This document shows, piece after piece, positions 1 to 9,100 of a DNA stretch of 64,000 nt. The number at the start of each line of letters is the position of its first letter. Positions within the stretch are counted from its first letter, which is position 1. The notes under the pieces are model-generated. The model was not told the origin of the DNA. It saw only the letters and a program-made list of their open reading frames with translations, and did not search any database. Origin of the DNA: CALAGJ01 sp964293305 (GTDB lineage Bacteria; Bacteroidota; Bacteroidia; Chitinophagales; Chitinophagaceae); contig CAXYYO010000001.1 of NCBI GenBank assembly GCA_964293305.1, forward strand, positions 62,001 to 126,000, read 5' to 3'. Both the position numbers and the translations under genes were made by a program.

Positions 1-1
1 G

Positions 2-628
2 AATAAAGCGGGATTTCATCATGCATTACTACATATTCTAATCTCCAAAGAATATCTAGAGCGAACGCTAAGAAAAGAAAAAGGGGGGGAGTATATTTTG
101 AAAAGCCTCATCTATCCAAATATAATGTACAGGAATGAGAAGCCAAATGCACAATACTTCAAGATAGCAGATGAAGTATCAAATTATGATGATAGTAATG
201 GTTATAGTAGTTTATTCCTCTTGAATAGAGTACAGTACCTTATTGAATATTTTTTCACAAGATATTATCGAAATTACTCAGATAGTTACTTTAGAACAAG
301 TGCTACTTCCGATGAAATGCAACGCATACAATCAGCCGAAAAACTGATGCTGAAGGACTTTTCTGAAACACCACCTTCTATTGAATCGCTTAGTAGGTTG
401 TCTGCTATGAGCCCTACTAAATTTAAATTATTATTTAAGGAAATATTTGGATTGCCTGTGTATCAACATTATCAAAAAAATAGGATGCAGCGTGCCAAGG
501 CAATGCTATTATCCCGAAAATATAATGTGAGGCAAGTGGCCACAGAGTTGGGGTTTACCCATGTAAAGGACTTTGCCAAAGCTTTTCAGAAACAATTTGA
601 TCAACAACCGGAAGAAATAATACTATAA
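2..628 (+). CDS. AraC-type HTH regulator, 5' end cut by the window
   Basis: The C-terminal ~100 residues form an AraC/XylS DNA-binding domain with two helix-turn-helix units: IESLSRLSAMSPTKFKLLFK, then VRQVATELGFTHVKDFAKAF. The first plausible start in the window is a TTG at 98, but the frame stays open back to base 2. The upstream residues align with the middle of the next gene's product, so the true start lies outside the window and the TTG is probably internal. The missing part would be the ligand-sensing N-terminal region, about 150 residues by comparison with that paralogue. The next gene follows after only 10 bp, which suggests co-transcription. The effector and target genes cannot be read from the sequence. 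Confidence 0.8.
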   Translation, partial: NKAGFHHALLHILISKEYLERTLRKEKGGEYILKSLIYPNIMYRNEKPNAQYFKIADEVSNYDDSNGYSSLFLLNRVQYLIEYFFTRYYRNYSDSYFRTSATSDEMQRIQSAEKLMLKDFSETPPSIESLSRLSAMSPTKFKLLFKEIFGLPVYQHYQKNRMQRAKAMLLSRKYNVRQVATELGFTHVKDFAKAFQKQFDQQPEEIIL

Positions 629-638
629 AATCATTGAT

Positions 639-1631
639 GTGGAAGTAGCGTTTTATGAATCAAGTTATTTGGAGTTCGTACAATATCTTTCACTAAGATG
701 TGGATCGCCAATTATTGAAAACAAATTTTCCATTCCTGAAAAATGTGGTCAAGGATTTTTTTATGCAGAGAATTTTGACCCTAGTTTTTCCTGTCTTATT
801 TCTCAACAAAAAATGAATGAGGATTTTGTTATTTCAAAAAGTGCACATCCAAATTCACAATATTTTATTCTACTTTTTAGCGAAAGTCTCAATGATAATC
901 CTGAAAAACAAATGCAGGATCAAATAGATCCTTTTAATATTGGACAACATTTAGTAAGGCTTACAGGATCAGCCATGCACACTGAGAGTAAACTTCCTCT
1001 TGGTAAAGAAAGCCGCATAGTAAGTATGATTTTCACAAAACCTTTTCTGATCAATAGAATCGGTTCAAAAATGACAGAAGCATTTTTGAATACATACTAT
1101 GCTTCATTTCTAAAAACAGCTTTTTTAGCTCCAATGACTGCTGAATATCGCATTTGGTTATCTGAAATATTTCAGGAAACATGGGAGCATCCTTTCAGAC
1201 ATTTATTCCTTGAAAATAGGCTCTTGATGTTACTTGAGAAATTTATAAATCAATTTTTGAGTCCAAGCAAATCCATTCGAAGACTTAGTTTTAATGATGA
1301 AGAAGTTACTCGCTTAGTAAGAGCAGAAGCAGCATTATTAAATAATTTTGGCACACCACCACCTACTATAGAATCTCTTTCAAAACTTTGTGCCATGAGT
1401 GCTACAAAATTTAAGAATGATTTTAAAGCACTTTATGGCTTGCCTGTTTATGAATATTATCAAAAGAATAGGATGCTATATGCCAGAAGCTTACTCATTC
1501 GAGAAGATTATAATATTAAAGAAGTGGGTATGATGTGTGCCTATACAAACCTTGGTCATTTTGCAGGCGCATTCAAAAAGGAGTTTGGCATTCTACCCAG
1601 TGAGGTTATTGTTGCACAGAATAATGTCTAA
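639..1631 (+). CDS. AraC family transcriptional regulator (tandem paralogue)
   Basis: This 330-residue protein has an N-terminal sensor-like region of unknown ligand (about 1-215) and a C-terminal AraC HTH domain (about 225-325). The shared IESLS(K/R)L and GLPVYEYYQKNRM segments show it is a paralogue of the preceding gene. An in-frame stop at 618-620 limits the start. Within the remaining window the best initiator is GTG at 639; there is no in-frame ATG, and ATT at 633 is a weaker alternative. It probably shares a transcript with the upstream paralogue. Tandem AraC pairs of this type often arise by local duplication. The inducer is unknown. Confidence 0.85.
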   Translation: MEVAFYESSYLEFVQYLSLRCGSPIIENKFSIPEKCGQGFFYAENFDPSFSCLISQQKMNEDFVISKSAHPNSQYFILLFSESLNDNPEKQMQDQIDPFNIGQHLVRLTGSAMHTESKLPLGKESRIVSMIFTKPFLINRIGSKMTEAFLNTYYASFLKTAFLAPMTAEYRIWLSEIFQETWEHPFRHLFLENRLLMLLEKFINQFLSPSKSIRRLSFNDEEVTRLVRAEAALLNNFGTPPPTIESLSKLCAMSATKFKNDFKALYGLPVYEYYQKNRMLYARSLLIREDYNIKEVGMMCAYTNLGHFAGAFKKEFGILPSEVIVAQNNV

Positions 1632-1666
1632 TCCGGAATATTAATCAAAAATTACTATCTGTTTTA

Positions 1667-2863
1667 TTATTCCATAACTGTTACTAAAGATTGTAATAAT
1701 AATTCACATCCATCCACTAACTCTTTGTTGCTGATAGAGAGTGGTGGTGCTAGGCGCAATGTATTTGGCGCAAATAAAAACCAATCTGTTATAATCCCAT
1801 TTTCATAGCAGATATTAAGCACTTTTAATGCTAAATCACTATTGTGTAAATGAACACCTGCCCACAAGCCCTTTGTGGTAACTTGCTGAATAGAATGATG
1901 TTGTAGAGTATGATGTATTAATTTTTCTTTTTCAGGTATGGTTTGAATCCAACCTGACTCTATTAGCACTCTAAATGCCGCAATCCCGGCAGCACAACTT
2001 ACAGGGTGTCCCCCAAAAGTGGTGATATGCCCCAATACTGGCTGGTCTGTAAACAATTGCATCAGTTCGTTTGATGCAATAAAAGCACCCAAAGGCATAC
2101 CTCCGCCTAAGGCTTTACCTAGTAACAAGATATCGGGCACTATATTTTCCTGCTCAAATGCCCATAAAGAACCAGTTCTTCCAAACCCTGTTTGTATTTC
2201 ATCTACAATGAGCAAAGCACCCATTTGTTTGCATTTATGCTGCAATGCATTAAGCCATCCTACAGGTGGTTTTGTAATACCTGACTCTGCTTGCACAGCT
2301 TCCACAATTACACAAGCCGTTGTTTTATCAATCGCATCAATGGCAACAGCACTACCATAATCAAAATGATAAACATTTGGTAATAATGGTCGGTAAGCAT
2401 TACGCCAGTATTCATCTCCAATTAAACTCAATGCCCCCTGTGTACTTCCGTGATAACTCTTGTTGAATGCAATCACCTTACTACGCCTTGTTTTTCGCTT
2501 TGCTAACTTCATAGCACCTTCGGTAGCTTCTGCACCACTATTCGTAAAATAAACCGTATTTAGTGATACCGGAAGTTGGCTTGTAAGTAAGGATGCATAT
2601 TCAACCTGTGGACCTTCAATAAATTCTCCATATACCATTACGTGCATATACTTTGCCGCTTGATCCTGCACGGCTTTAATAACATTTGGATGACAATGGC
2701 CAATATTGGCTACACTAATACCTGATATTAGATCAAGATATTTTTTACCCTTTGTATCCCATTGATAACAACCAGAAGCTTTGTCAATTTCCAATGCAGG
2801 TGGATTTGGTGAAGTTTGAGCGATATGTTGAAAAAAAATCTGTCTTGCAGAAATAGCGGCCAT
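1667..2863 (-). CDS. Class III PLP-dependent aminotransferase
   Basis: This is a 398-residue fold-type I aminotransferase of the acetylornithine/4-aminobutyrate group. It carries the class III signature around residues 217-255: VDEIQTGFGRTG with Asp221 contacting the pyridine nitrogen, and Lys250 in GKALGGGMPLG as the probable Schiff-base lysine. SGAEATEGAMKLA near 109-121 binds the PLP phosphate. The reaction is transfer of an amino group between an amine or amino acid and a 2-oxo acid. The amino donor cannot be told from sequence, and no arginine-biosynthesis neighbours support an argD call. It is divergent from the gamma carbonic anhydrase gene with a 57-bp gap that must hold both promoters. 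Confidence 0.88.
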   Translation of the reverse strand: MAAISARQIFFQHIAQTSPNPPALEIDKASGCYQWDTKGKKYLDLISGISVANIGHCHPNVIKAVQDQAAKYMHVMVYGEFIEGPQVEYASLLTSQLPVSLNTVYFTNSGAEATEGAMKLAKRKTRRSKVIAFNKSYHGSTQGALSLIGDEYWRNAYRPLLPNVYHFDYGSAVAIDAIDKTTACVIVEAVQAESGITKPPVGWLNALQHKCKQMGALLIVDEIQTGFGRTGSLWAFEQENIVPDILLLGKALGGGMPLGAFIASNELMQLFTDQPVLGHITTFGGHPVSCAAGIAAFRVLIESGWIQTIPEKEKLIHHTLQHHSIQQVTTKGLWAGVHLHNSDLALKVLNICYENGIITDWFLFAPNTLRLAPPLSISNKELVDGCELLLQSLVTVME

Positions 2864-2920
2864 GAAATATGTATTAATGGATGCAAAATTCCATCTTTGA
2901 GCGCTTTAAAAGAAATTTAT

Positions 2921-3451
2921 ATGGCTTTCATTTTTTCGTGTAATGGAATAAACCCAAAATTTGGGTCAGATTGTTTTGTGGCTCCAAATGCAACTATAGT
3001 AGGTGAAGTGGAAATGGGTAACAACTGTAGCGTATGGTTTAATGCTGTGGTGAGGGGGGATGTGCATTATATAAAAATGGGGAATAATGTGAATGTGCAG
3101 GATGGAGCAGTTATTCATTGCACCTACCAGAAGCACCCCACTAATATTGGAAATAATGTTTCTATAGGTCATAATGCAATGGTGCATGGCTGCACTTTGC
3201 ATGACAATGTCCTCATCGGTATGGGTGCAATTGTAATGGATAGATGCATTGTACACAGCAACTCAATCATTGCCGCAGGCGCTGTTTTATTAGAAGGTAC
3301 TGTGGTAGAAGAAGGAACCATTTACGCTGGCGTACCTGCAAAAAAGGTAAAAGATTTATCTAAAGATAACATACATACTGAAATACAGCGAATAGCCAAT
3401 AATTATATAAAATATGCATCATGGTTTCAGCATATTAATGCAGCAGAATAG
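2921..3451 (+). CDS. Gamma carbonic anhydrase family protein
   Basis: The 176-residue product is a left-handed beta-helix protein made of hexapeptide repeats, typical of gamma-class carbonic anhydrases (YrdA/PaaY group). The three zinc-ligand histidines are visible: His66 in VIH, His84 in IGHNA and His89 in VHGC. RGD at 45-47 and Gln60-Asp61 are also conserved. Family members form trimers with metal between subunits; not all hydrate CO2, so activity is not assured. The start is taken at the ATG at 2921, because the frame open from 2816 overlaps the divergent aminotransferase and adds residues unlike the family. Confidence 0.88.
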   Translation: MAFIFSCNGINPKFGSDCFVAPNATIVGEVEMGNNCSVWFNAVVRGDVHYIKMGNNVNVQDGAVIHCTYQKHPTNIGNNVSIGHNAMVHGCTLHDNVLIGMGAIVMDRCIVHSNSIIAAGAVLLEGTVVEEGTIYAGVPAKKVKDLSKDNIHTEIQRIANNYIKYASWFQHINAAE

Positions 3452-3645
3452 TTGTTATACCTGTCTATTGTATATTCTATTACATAATTATTATGCTTTT
3501 GTATTTTTTACGCTGAAAAATATTTTTTCATCAGAATTTAACATGATTTGGGTAACAATTCTTTGATTGATTGTTATACATCAGAGCATTCGCATAATAT
3601 TTATTTAGATATTTAGAAAATACGCTAACAGACAAATGTATATTT

Positions 3646-3918
3646 ATGAAAACTTATGAGGGAAGCGCTAAAATAGAAACAATTATTGATGAAACAGGCA
3701 GTCTGCAACTCTTCTATCAAATGATAGATCGCCTCAGCAAGACCAAGCACGTAAAGTTTATAAATCGATTGGATGAAGCTGATACGTTGGAATGGAGTTT
3801 CCGTTTTAGGGGGCATGAATTTTCTTTAGAGTATAATATTTTTAATGGCCTTTTTCTTATAAATAAAAGCAGTAATCAAAAGGCTGCAAATGAACTTGCA
3901 AGCCAATTAAGAGCATAA
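3646..3918 (+). CDS. Small conserved-looking protein of unknown function
   Basis: The 90-residue product has no signal peptide or membrane segment. It is mixed alpha/beta in character: a hydrophilic start, a helix-like stretch (LQLFYQMIDRLS), then alternating strands (TLEWSFRFRGHEFSLEYNIF). I do not recognise the family. It is supported as a gene by its ATG, its balanced composition and an AT-rich upstream region containing a TAnnTTTA motif just before the start, close to a Bacteroidota -7 element. It stands alone between the carbonic anhydrase gene and a convergent dipeptidase gene. Confidence 0.6.
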   Translation: MKTYEGSAKIETIIDETGSLQLFYQMIDRLSKTKHVKFINRLDEADTLEWSFRFRGHEFSLEYNIFNGLFLINKSSNQKAANELASQLRA

Positions 3919-4091
3919 TAAATCTTGATACGTTATTGTGTATTAATTGTTTTCACTTAATTATACAAAGCGTATTTAATAGTTGGTAGAACTACAGTTA
4001 TCAAAGAGAAAGTGAAATTTTTTAAATCTTAATGCAATAATTAAGATTATTACCACCAAATTCCTATACTAAATCTCTGTAGAAAGTATAA

Positions 4092-4121
4092 AAAAAGCTG
4101 TTTCAGAAGAAACAGCTTTTT
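4092..4121 (-). terminator. Rho-independent terminator, dipeptidase gene
   Basis: A perfect 13-bp stem (AAAAAGCTGTTTC with GAAACAGCTTTTT) and a four-base AGAA loop lie 5 bp past the stop of the minus-strand dipeptidase gene. Poly-T tracts on both strands make it able to work in both directions. Confidence 0.85.
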
Positions 4122-4125
4122 TTTA

Positions 4126-5499
4126 TTATGCAGGATCTGTAAAGAACTTATGAAACCAAGGAATCGTTTCAATTCCCTTATAATAATTGTCGATATTAAA
4201 TTTCTCATTTGGGCTATGTAAGTTATCACTATCGAGACCAAAACCCATGAAAACAATTTTGATCCCTAATTCTTTTTCAAACAATGCACAAATGGGAATG
4301 CTGCCACCACCTCTCACAGGTATTGGCTCTTTGCCAAGTGTGGTAGCAATTGCTTTTGATGCAGCCTGATAACCCTTGCTATCTATTGGCGTCATGTAAG
4401 GCTCACCACCATGATGCAGACTAGCCTTTAACTGAATATTTGGTGGCGCAATTTTTTTAAGATGATTTATCAATAAATCAGTTATTGTATGACTATCTTG
4501 ATTGGGTACTAATCTGCAACTAATTTTTGCAAAAGCTTTTGATGGCAAAACCGTTTTAGCCCCTTCACCGGTATACCCACCCCATATTCCGTTTAGTTCT
4601 AATGTAGGCCTTATACCCGTACGCTCATTAGTTGAAAAACCTTTTTCACCCCAAAGTTCTGTAACACCAAGATCTTCTGCATACTCCTTTTCATTAAAAG
4701 GTGCAGCAGCCATAAGTGTCCTTTCCTCCTGTGTAGCTTCAACCACAGCATCATAAAAACCGGGTATGGTTATATGATTATTTTCATCATGAAGCGATGC
4801 TATCATTTTGGATAAAATGGTGATAGGATTTGCCACCGCTCCACCATATACACCACTATGCAAATCCCTATTAGGACCTGTTACCTCTACTTCAATATAA
4901 CTCAATCCACGCACACCCACATCCATACTTGGCGTATCTAAACTAAGCATGGCAGTATCACTTATTAATATTACATCTGCTTTTAGTAACTCTTTATGAG
5001 TAATTACAAAATCTGCTAGATTTGGGCTACCTACTTCCTCTTCTCCTTCAATTATGAACTTGATATTTACAGGTAAATTACCATCACTGGTTTTTACCAT
5101 TATTTCCAATGCTTTTACATGCATATAAAACTGGCCCTTATCATCACAACTTCCACGGGCATATATCTTGCCCTCTTTTATAACTGGGTCAAAAGGCCCG
5201 CTGTGCCATAGCTCTATAGGGTCAGGAGGTTGTACATCATAATGTCCATACACTAAAACGGTGGGTAATGTTATATCCGTAAATCGCTCACCATACACTA
5301 TGGGATGCCCAGGTGTTTCAAATATTTCAGTTCGGGTGGCACCCGCTTCTGAAAGGCGCTTTAATACCAATCCTGCACAGGTGTGCATATCTGTTTTATT
5401 TTCGCTACGTGCACTAATGCTGGGTATGCGTAGTAATTCTAATAATTCCTCCAAAAAGCGGTCTTTATTTTTTTCCTGATACTCTTTCCAGGCCTGCAT
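4126..5499 (-). CDS. M20 family dipeptidase
   Basis: This 457-residue metallopeptidase belongs to the M20 family. It would remove amino acids from di- or short peptides using two zinc ions. Visible metal-site motifs are GHYDVQPP with His86 and Asp88, GSCDDKGQ with bridging Asp at about 120, EGEEEVGSP with the catalytic Glu and a ligand Glu at about 153-155, and a C-terminal LHSPNE histidine. The middle third (about 200-380) fits the lid/dimerisation domain. There is no signal peptide, so it is cytoplasmic. It is a single gene with its own terminator. The length fits the cytosolic nonspecific dipeptidase group, so the exact substrate is open. Confidence 0.9.
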   Translation of the reverse strand: MQAWKEYQEKNKDRFLEELLELLRIPSISARSENKTDMHTCAGLVLKRLSEAGATRTEIFETPGHPIVYGERFTDITLPTVLVYGHYDVQPPDPIELWHSGPFDPVIKEGKIYARGSCDDKGQFYMHVKALEIMVKTSDGNLPVNIKFIIEGEEEVGSPNLADFVITHKELLKADVILISDTAMLSLDTPSMDVGVRGLSYIEVEVTGPNRDLHSGVYGGAVANPITILSKMIASLHDENNHITIPGFYDAVVEATQEERTLMAAAPFNEKEYAEDLGVTELWGEKGFSTNERTGIRPTLELNGIWGGYTGEGAKTVLPSKAFAKISCRLVPNQDSHTITDLLINHLKKIAPPNIQLKASLHHGGEPYMTPIDSKGYQAASKAIATTLGKEPIPVRGGGSIPICALFEKELGIKIVFMGFGLDSDNLHSPNEKFNIDNYYKGIETIPWFHKFFTDPA

Positions 5500-5548
5500 A
5501 TTCGTTTTAATTTTATGCGGCTAAATTAGGGGAAATATAGGCTCACAT

Positions 5549-5905
5549 TCATATTGTTGAGAGTAAACAGTTTTTAGGCAAAAGTTTGTGTATCCTGAAT
5601 AAGAAAAAGTTTACATCTTCTGCACTTCTTTTATTATCTCTGAATAATTTAATTTTTGAGTTGAATGATTCTGTATTGGCTTGCTTGGCCATATTTTTCG
5701 CCATATCATGTGTTACTTCTTATACTTGTAATCGCTTTTCTGGCTCAAGTTTCATCAATAATGCTACAATGTCTATGGATAGTGTGCCTTTAATAAAAGC
5801 TACCAATGTGGCTCACTTACACTTGCCAGCTTTATTGGTTACGAAAGTGTATAATCCGCCTTGCGATAAACTGACTTTATCGAATGAAAGAAAGCAATGT
5901 AGTTT
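5549..5905 (-). pseudogene. ISAon1/ISL3-like DDE transposase relic, internally deleted
   Basis: One continuous frame on the minus strand reads like the Bacteroidota ISAon1/ISL3-type transposase: FDKVSLSQGGLYTFVTNKAG, then LVAFIKGT, EVTHDMAKNMAKQA, then directly NTESFNSKIKLFR and NFFLFRIHK. The jump from the DMA segment to the C-terminal SFN(S/A)KIK segment drops the middle of the catalytic domain, about 150 residues by my recollection of the family. In-frame stops interrupt the frame after TNKAGKCK, after EKRLQV and near the upstream end. It is therefore dead. A plus-strand open frame over the same bases (about 5586-6005) is its antisense shadow. The outer ends of the element are not resolved. 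Confidence 0.72.
5564..5589 (-). repeat. 26-nt repeat shared with 40350-40375
   Basis: This 26-base stretch at the C-terminal coding end of the transposase relic is identical, on the opposite strand, to 40350-40375. In this copy it encodes the tail KLLPKNCL. The match ties the two loci to the same element family. Confidence 0.8.
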
Positions 5906-6145
5906 TCTTCAAAAAATTATCCTCAAGAAAAAAATTTGCTTGGGTTCATTGGCGAATGCCCGATGGGTAACACCTGATTTTTTAATTAAGTTTGTATTAG
6001 TTTAGAATACGGTTGAAGTATTTTCGACCCTTACGCCTATTTTTGAACAGTCATCAAATTATATGTATTAGTCTTTGCCCATAAATAGTTTATGGCTTTT
6101 GATTAATGAGTTAAATTGAAATTTATATCTATCCAATTTTTTTAA

Positions 6146-9100
6146 ATGAAAATATTATCTACCCACAAATTGATTAAGCAAAACCTTCTTTTTGTAGTAT
6201 TTGTATTTACTTCAATATCCATCTATGCGCAGCCATCCGTATTGGGTTCAAATGTGGCAGATGTTAGTAACTATGCTACTTACAACACAACTGACCTTGG
6301 AAATTTTAAACAACAAAGAATCCAGGCCATCAACTCTTCCGCTGCAAGTGTAAGAATATGGGAGTTTGCTCAAGGTACAGCTGGCAGTCCTGATTATTCG
6401 ACAAACTGGAGGCCTTACACTTCTGGAAATACCTTATCTGCGAATACTTTTATTCCAGTAGGCTTTGCAAATGGGGCAAGATATAATACTGGATCTGGAG
6501 GTCAAAGTGGATTACTTCCTGCCATTACTAGTGGAAATTATTACACATTTAATGTAAGTGAAAACAGTGCTGCGGATAATGTAATGCAACTTTTAGAAAC
6601 CAATTACAACCCAGTCTCCATTTCCTCTGCTACCCAAAGTCCGGCAGGGTCATTTGTAAATTCATCCATTAGCCCCACTATTACAGCCACAATTTCGGCT
6701 GCTTTAAGCAGTGGTGAGGGTGTATTTATCAGGTGGTCAACTGATATGGCATTTTCAAGTTCATCCATTGTAGCTATGACAGGTTCGGGCACCACTTATT
6801 CAGGATCTATTCCTGCACAAGGTGCAGGCATTACTGTTTATTACTATTTGTTAAGCAGCAATAAATCTGAAACGCAATTAAATAGTGATAAGTCCACTTA
6901 TGGCGAAGCTGCTTTTGATATGGGTACATTAAATTTAAAAACGTTGATTCAAAGTGGTAGCGGCAATACAAACTATTCTTACACATCTGCCTCAAACCCT
7001 GTAGTGGTAAACAGCACAGGCGGTACGGCTTCTGCCAGTTATGCTACACTTAAAGCTGCTTTTGATGCCATAAATGCTGGTACACATACCACCGTTATTT
7101 CAATATTAATTGAAGGTAATACTACAGAAACAACCACTGCTTCACTCAATGCGAGTGGAAGTGGAAGTGCTAGTTATAGCAGCATCAATTTACAACCAAT
7201 AGGAGCTCAAGCGATAAATGGAAATTTTGCAGCATCACTTATTACATTAAATGGCGCAGACAATATAACCATTGATGGCTTGAATACCGGGGGTAATAGC
7301 CTTGCCATTTCAAACAGCAATACCGCAGCTTCAGCCACTATATTGCTGCAAGCAGATGCCACTTCAAACCTCATTCAACATGCAACAGTTAAAGGTTCAT
7401 CAGCCTCCAGTGGAGTAATCGTTTTTGGCAATGCTACTTCCACAGGAAATGATAATAATACGATCAATCAATGTACTATAACTGCTGAAGGAAGCAACCT
7501 GCCTCTTTATGGTATTAGGTCGTCTAGTTCATCAGGCGAAACAAGCGGAGTATCCATATCCAATAATAATATCAGTGATTATTTCAGTGCCACAATTGCT
7601 TCGGCAGGTATATCAATCGGTCCAAATAATTCAACATGGACAATTTCAGCTAACAGGTTATTTCAATCAGCCTCCAGAAGTTCTACAGCTGTGGTTACCC
7701 ATCGGGGTATTTTCATAGATAATACAGCTGGTATAGGTTTTACCATTAATGATAACATTATCGGATTTGCAAATGCTAGTGGTACTGGTTCCACTATTTA
7801 TACCTCAATAGACGATACAAAATATGCTGCCATTGATCTAAATCTCAACACATCTTCCACCCACAATTTACAAGGAAATATTATTTCTGGCATCAGTTTC
7901 TCCTCTACCCCTCCGGCTGGGTTTAGTAACAGTAATTTTTATGGTATTGCACTTAACAATGGTATCTATAATATTGGTACTACAACAGGCAATACGATTG
8001 GCGCAGCAACTGGTACAGGAGCTATTACTATCACCTCCCTAAATACCAATACCATTCTTGGTACGGGCATTTATATCTTTAGCGGTACTGGTACAATTAA
8101 TTGTCAGAATAACAATATAGGAAGCATAACAATGAATGTGCCCGCATCGGGCAATGAAATATTTTATGGTTTTGTAGGATTTGGCACAAGGATTACTACA
8201 GTTTCATCTAATACAATCGGCAGTACAAGCACGGCATCATCAATCAGCCTTACGGGAGGCTCTGGCTTCAACAGCAGTTTTGTAGGCATCAACCTAGTGC
8301 CTGGAAATACTATTACTTGTAGTGGAAATACCATACAGAATATTGCCAATAGTGGCGCAGCTTCTAGTTCTGGATTTCTTGGAATTTTTACATCAACAAC
8401 AGGTATAGTAAGTATATCGGGTAATAATATTTTGAATATTACACATGCAGGTACATCCGATTTTTATGGTATTAGGAATACGGGCAATGCCAGTGCTTTA
8501 ACTATTGATGGTAACATTTTACGTAATATTATTATTGCTTCAACACCATCTGTTTTCGGTATTCTTAACGATGGTTCAGTATCTGGGGCAATCAATATAA
8601 CCAACAATCAACTTGGCAATAGCAGCGGAGGCTTCATTACCTATAATGTTATTATATCTCAGGATTTAAATGTGATCTATAACCAGCAAGGAAGCAGTTC
8701 GGCTACACTCAATATTACTGGTAATGATATAAGAGGAATAACATATAGTGCAGCTGCATCAAGTCAAAATTTTTATATACTCAATACTGCAGCTACCTTG
8801 TCACAAAACATAAGCACAAATACGTTTACAAACTTAACGGTGAATACAAGTGGGGGTATTACATTCATTCAAAACAGTGTATCATTAACTGCATCAGGTA
8901 CTAAAACAATCAACAACAATAGTATATCCGGATCTTTTTCCAAAACTGGTATTGGAGGTAGCGTGTATTTTTATTTAGATATAGCTAGTTCTGCAGCAGG
9001 TGCAGTAATTAACAATAATGACAATAATTTTTCAAATATTACACTCTTAGGATTTTCTTTTTTAAGCGGTTGGGAAAACGGTGATGGAGCTTCCGGAGCA

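Noticed and set aside
1667..2863. Calling the aminotransferase argD
   Set aside because: Class III enzymes are not separable by motif alone and no arginine-biosynthesis genes are adjacent.
2816..2920. Longer start for the gamma carbonic anhydrase
   Set aside because: The extension overlaps the divergent aminotransferase gene and does not resemble the family, which begins at the ATG at 2921.
5586..6005. 139-codon plus-strand open frame with a TTG start
   Set aside because: It is antisense to the transposase relic, whose minus-strand frame gives recognisable family segments; the plus frame gives none.
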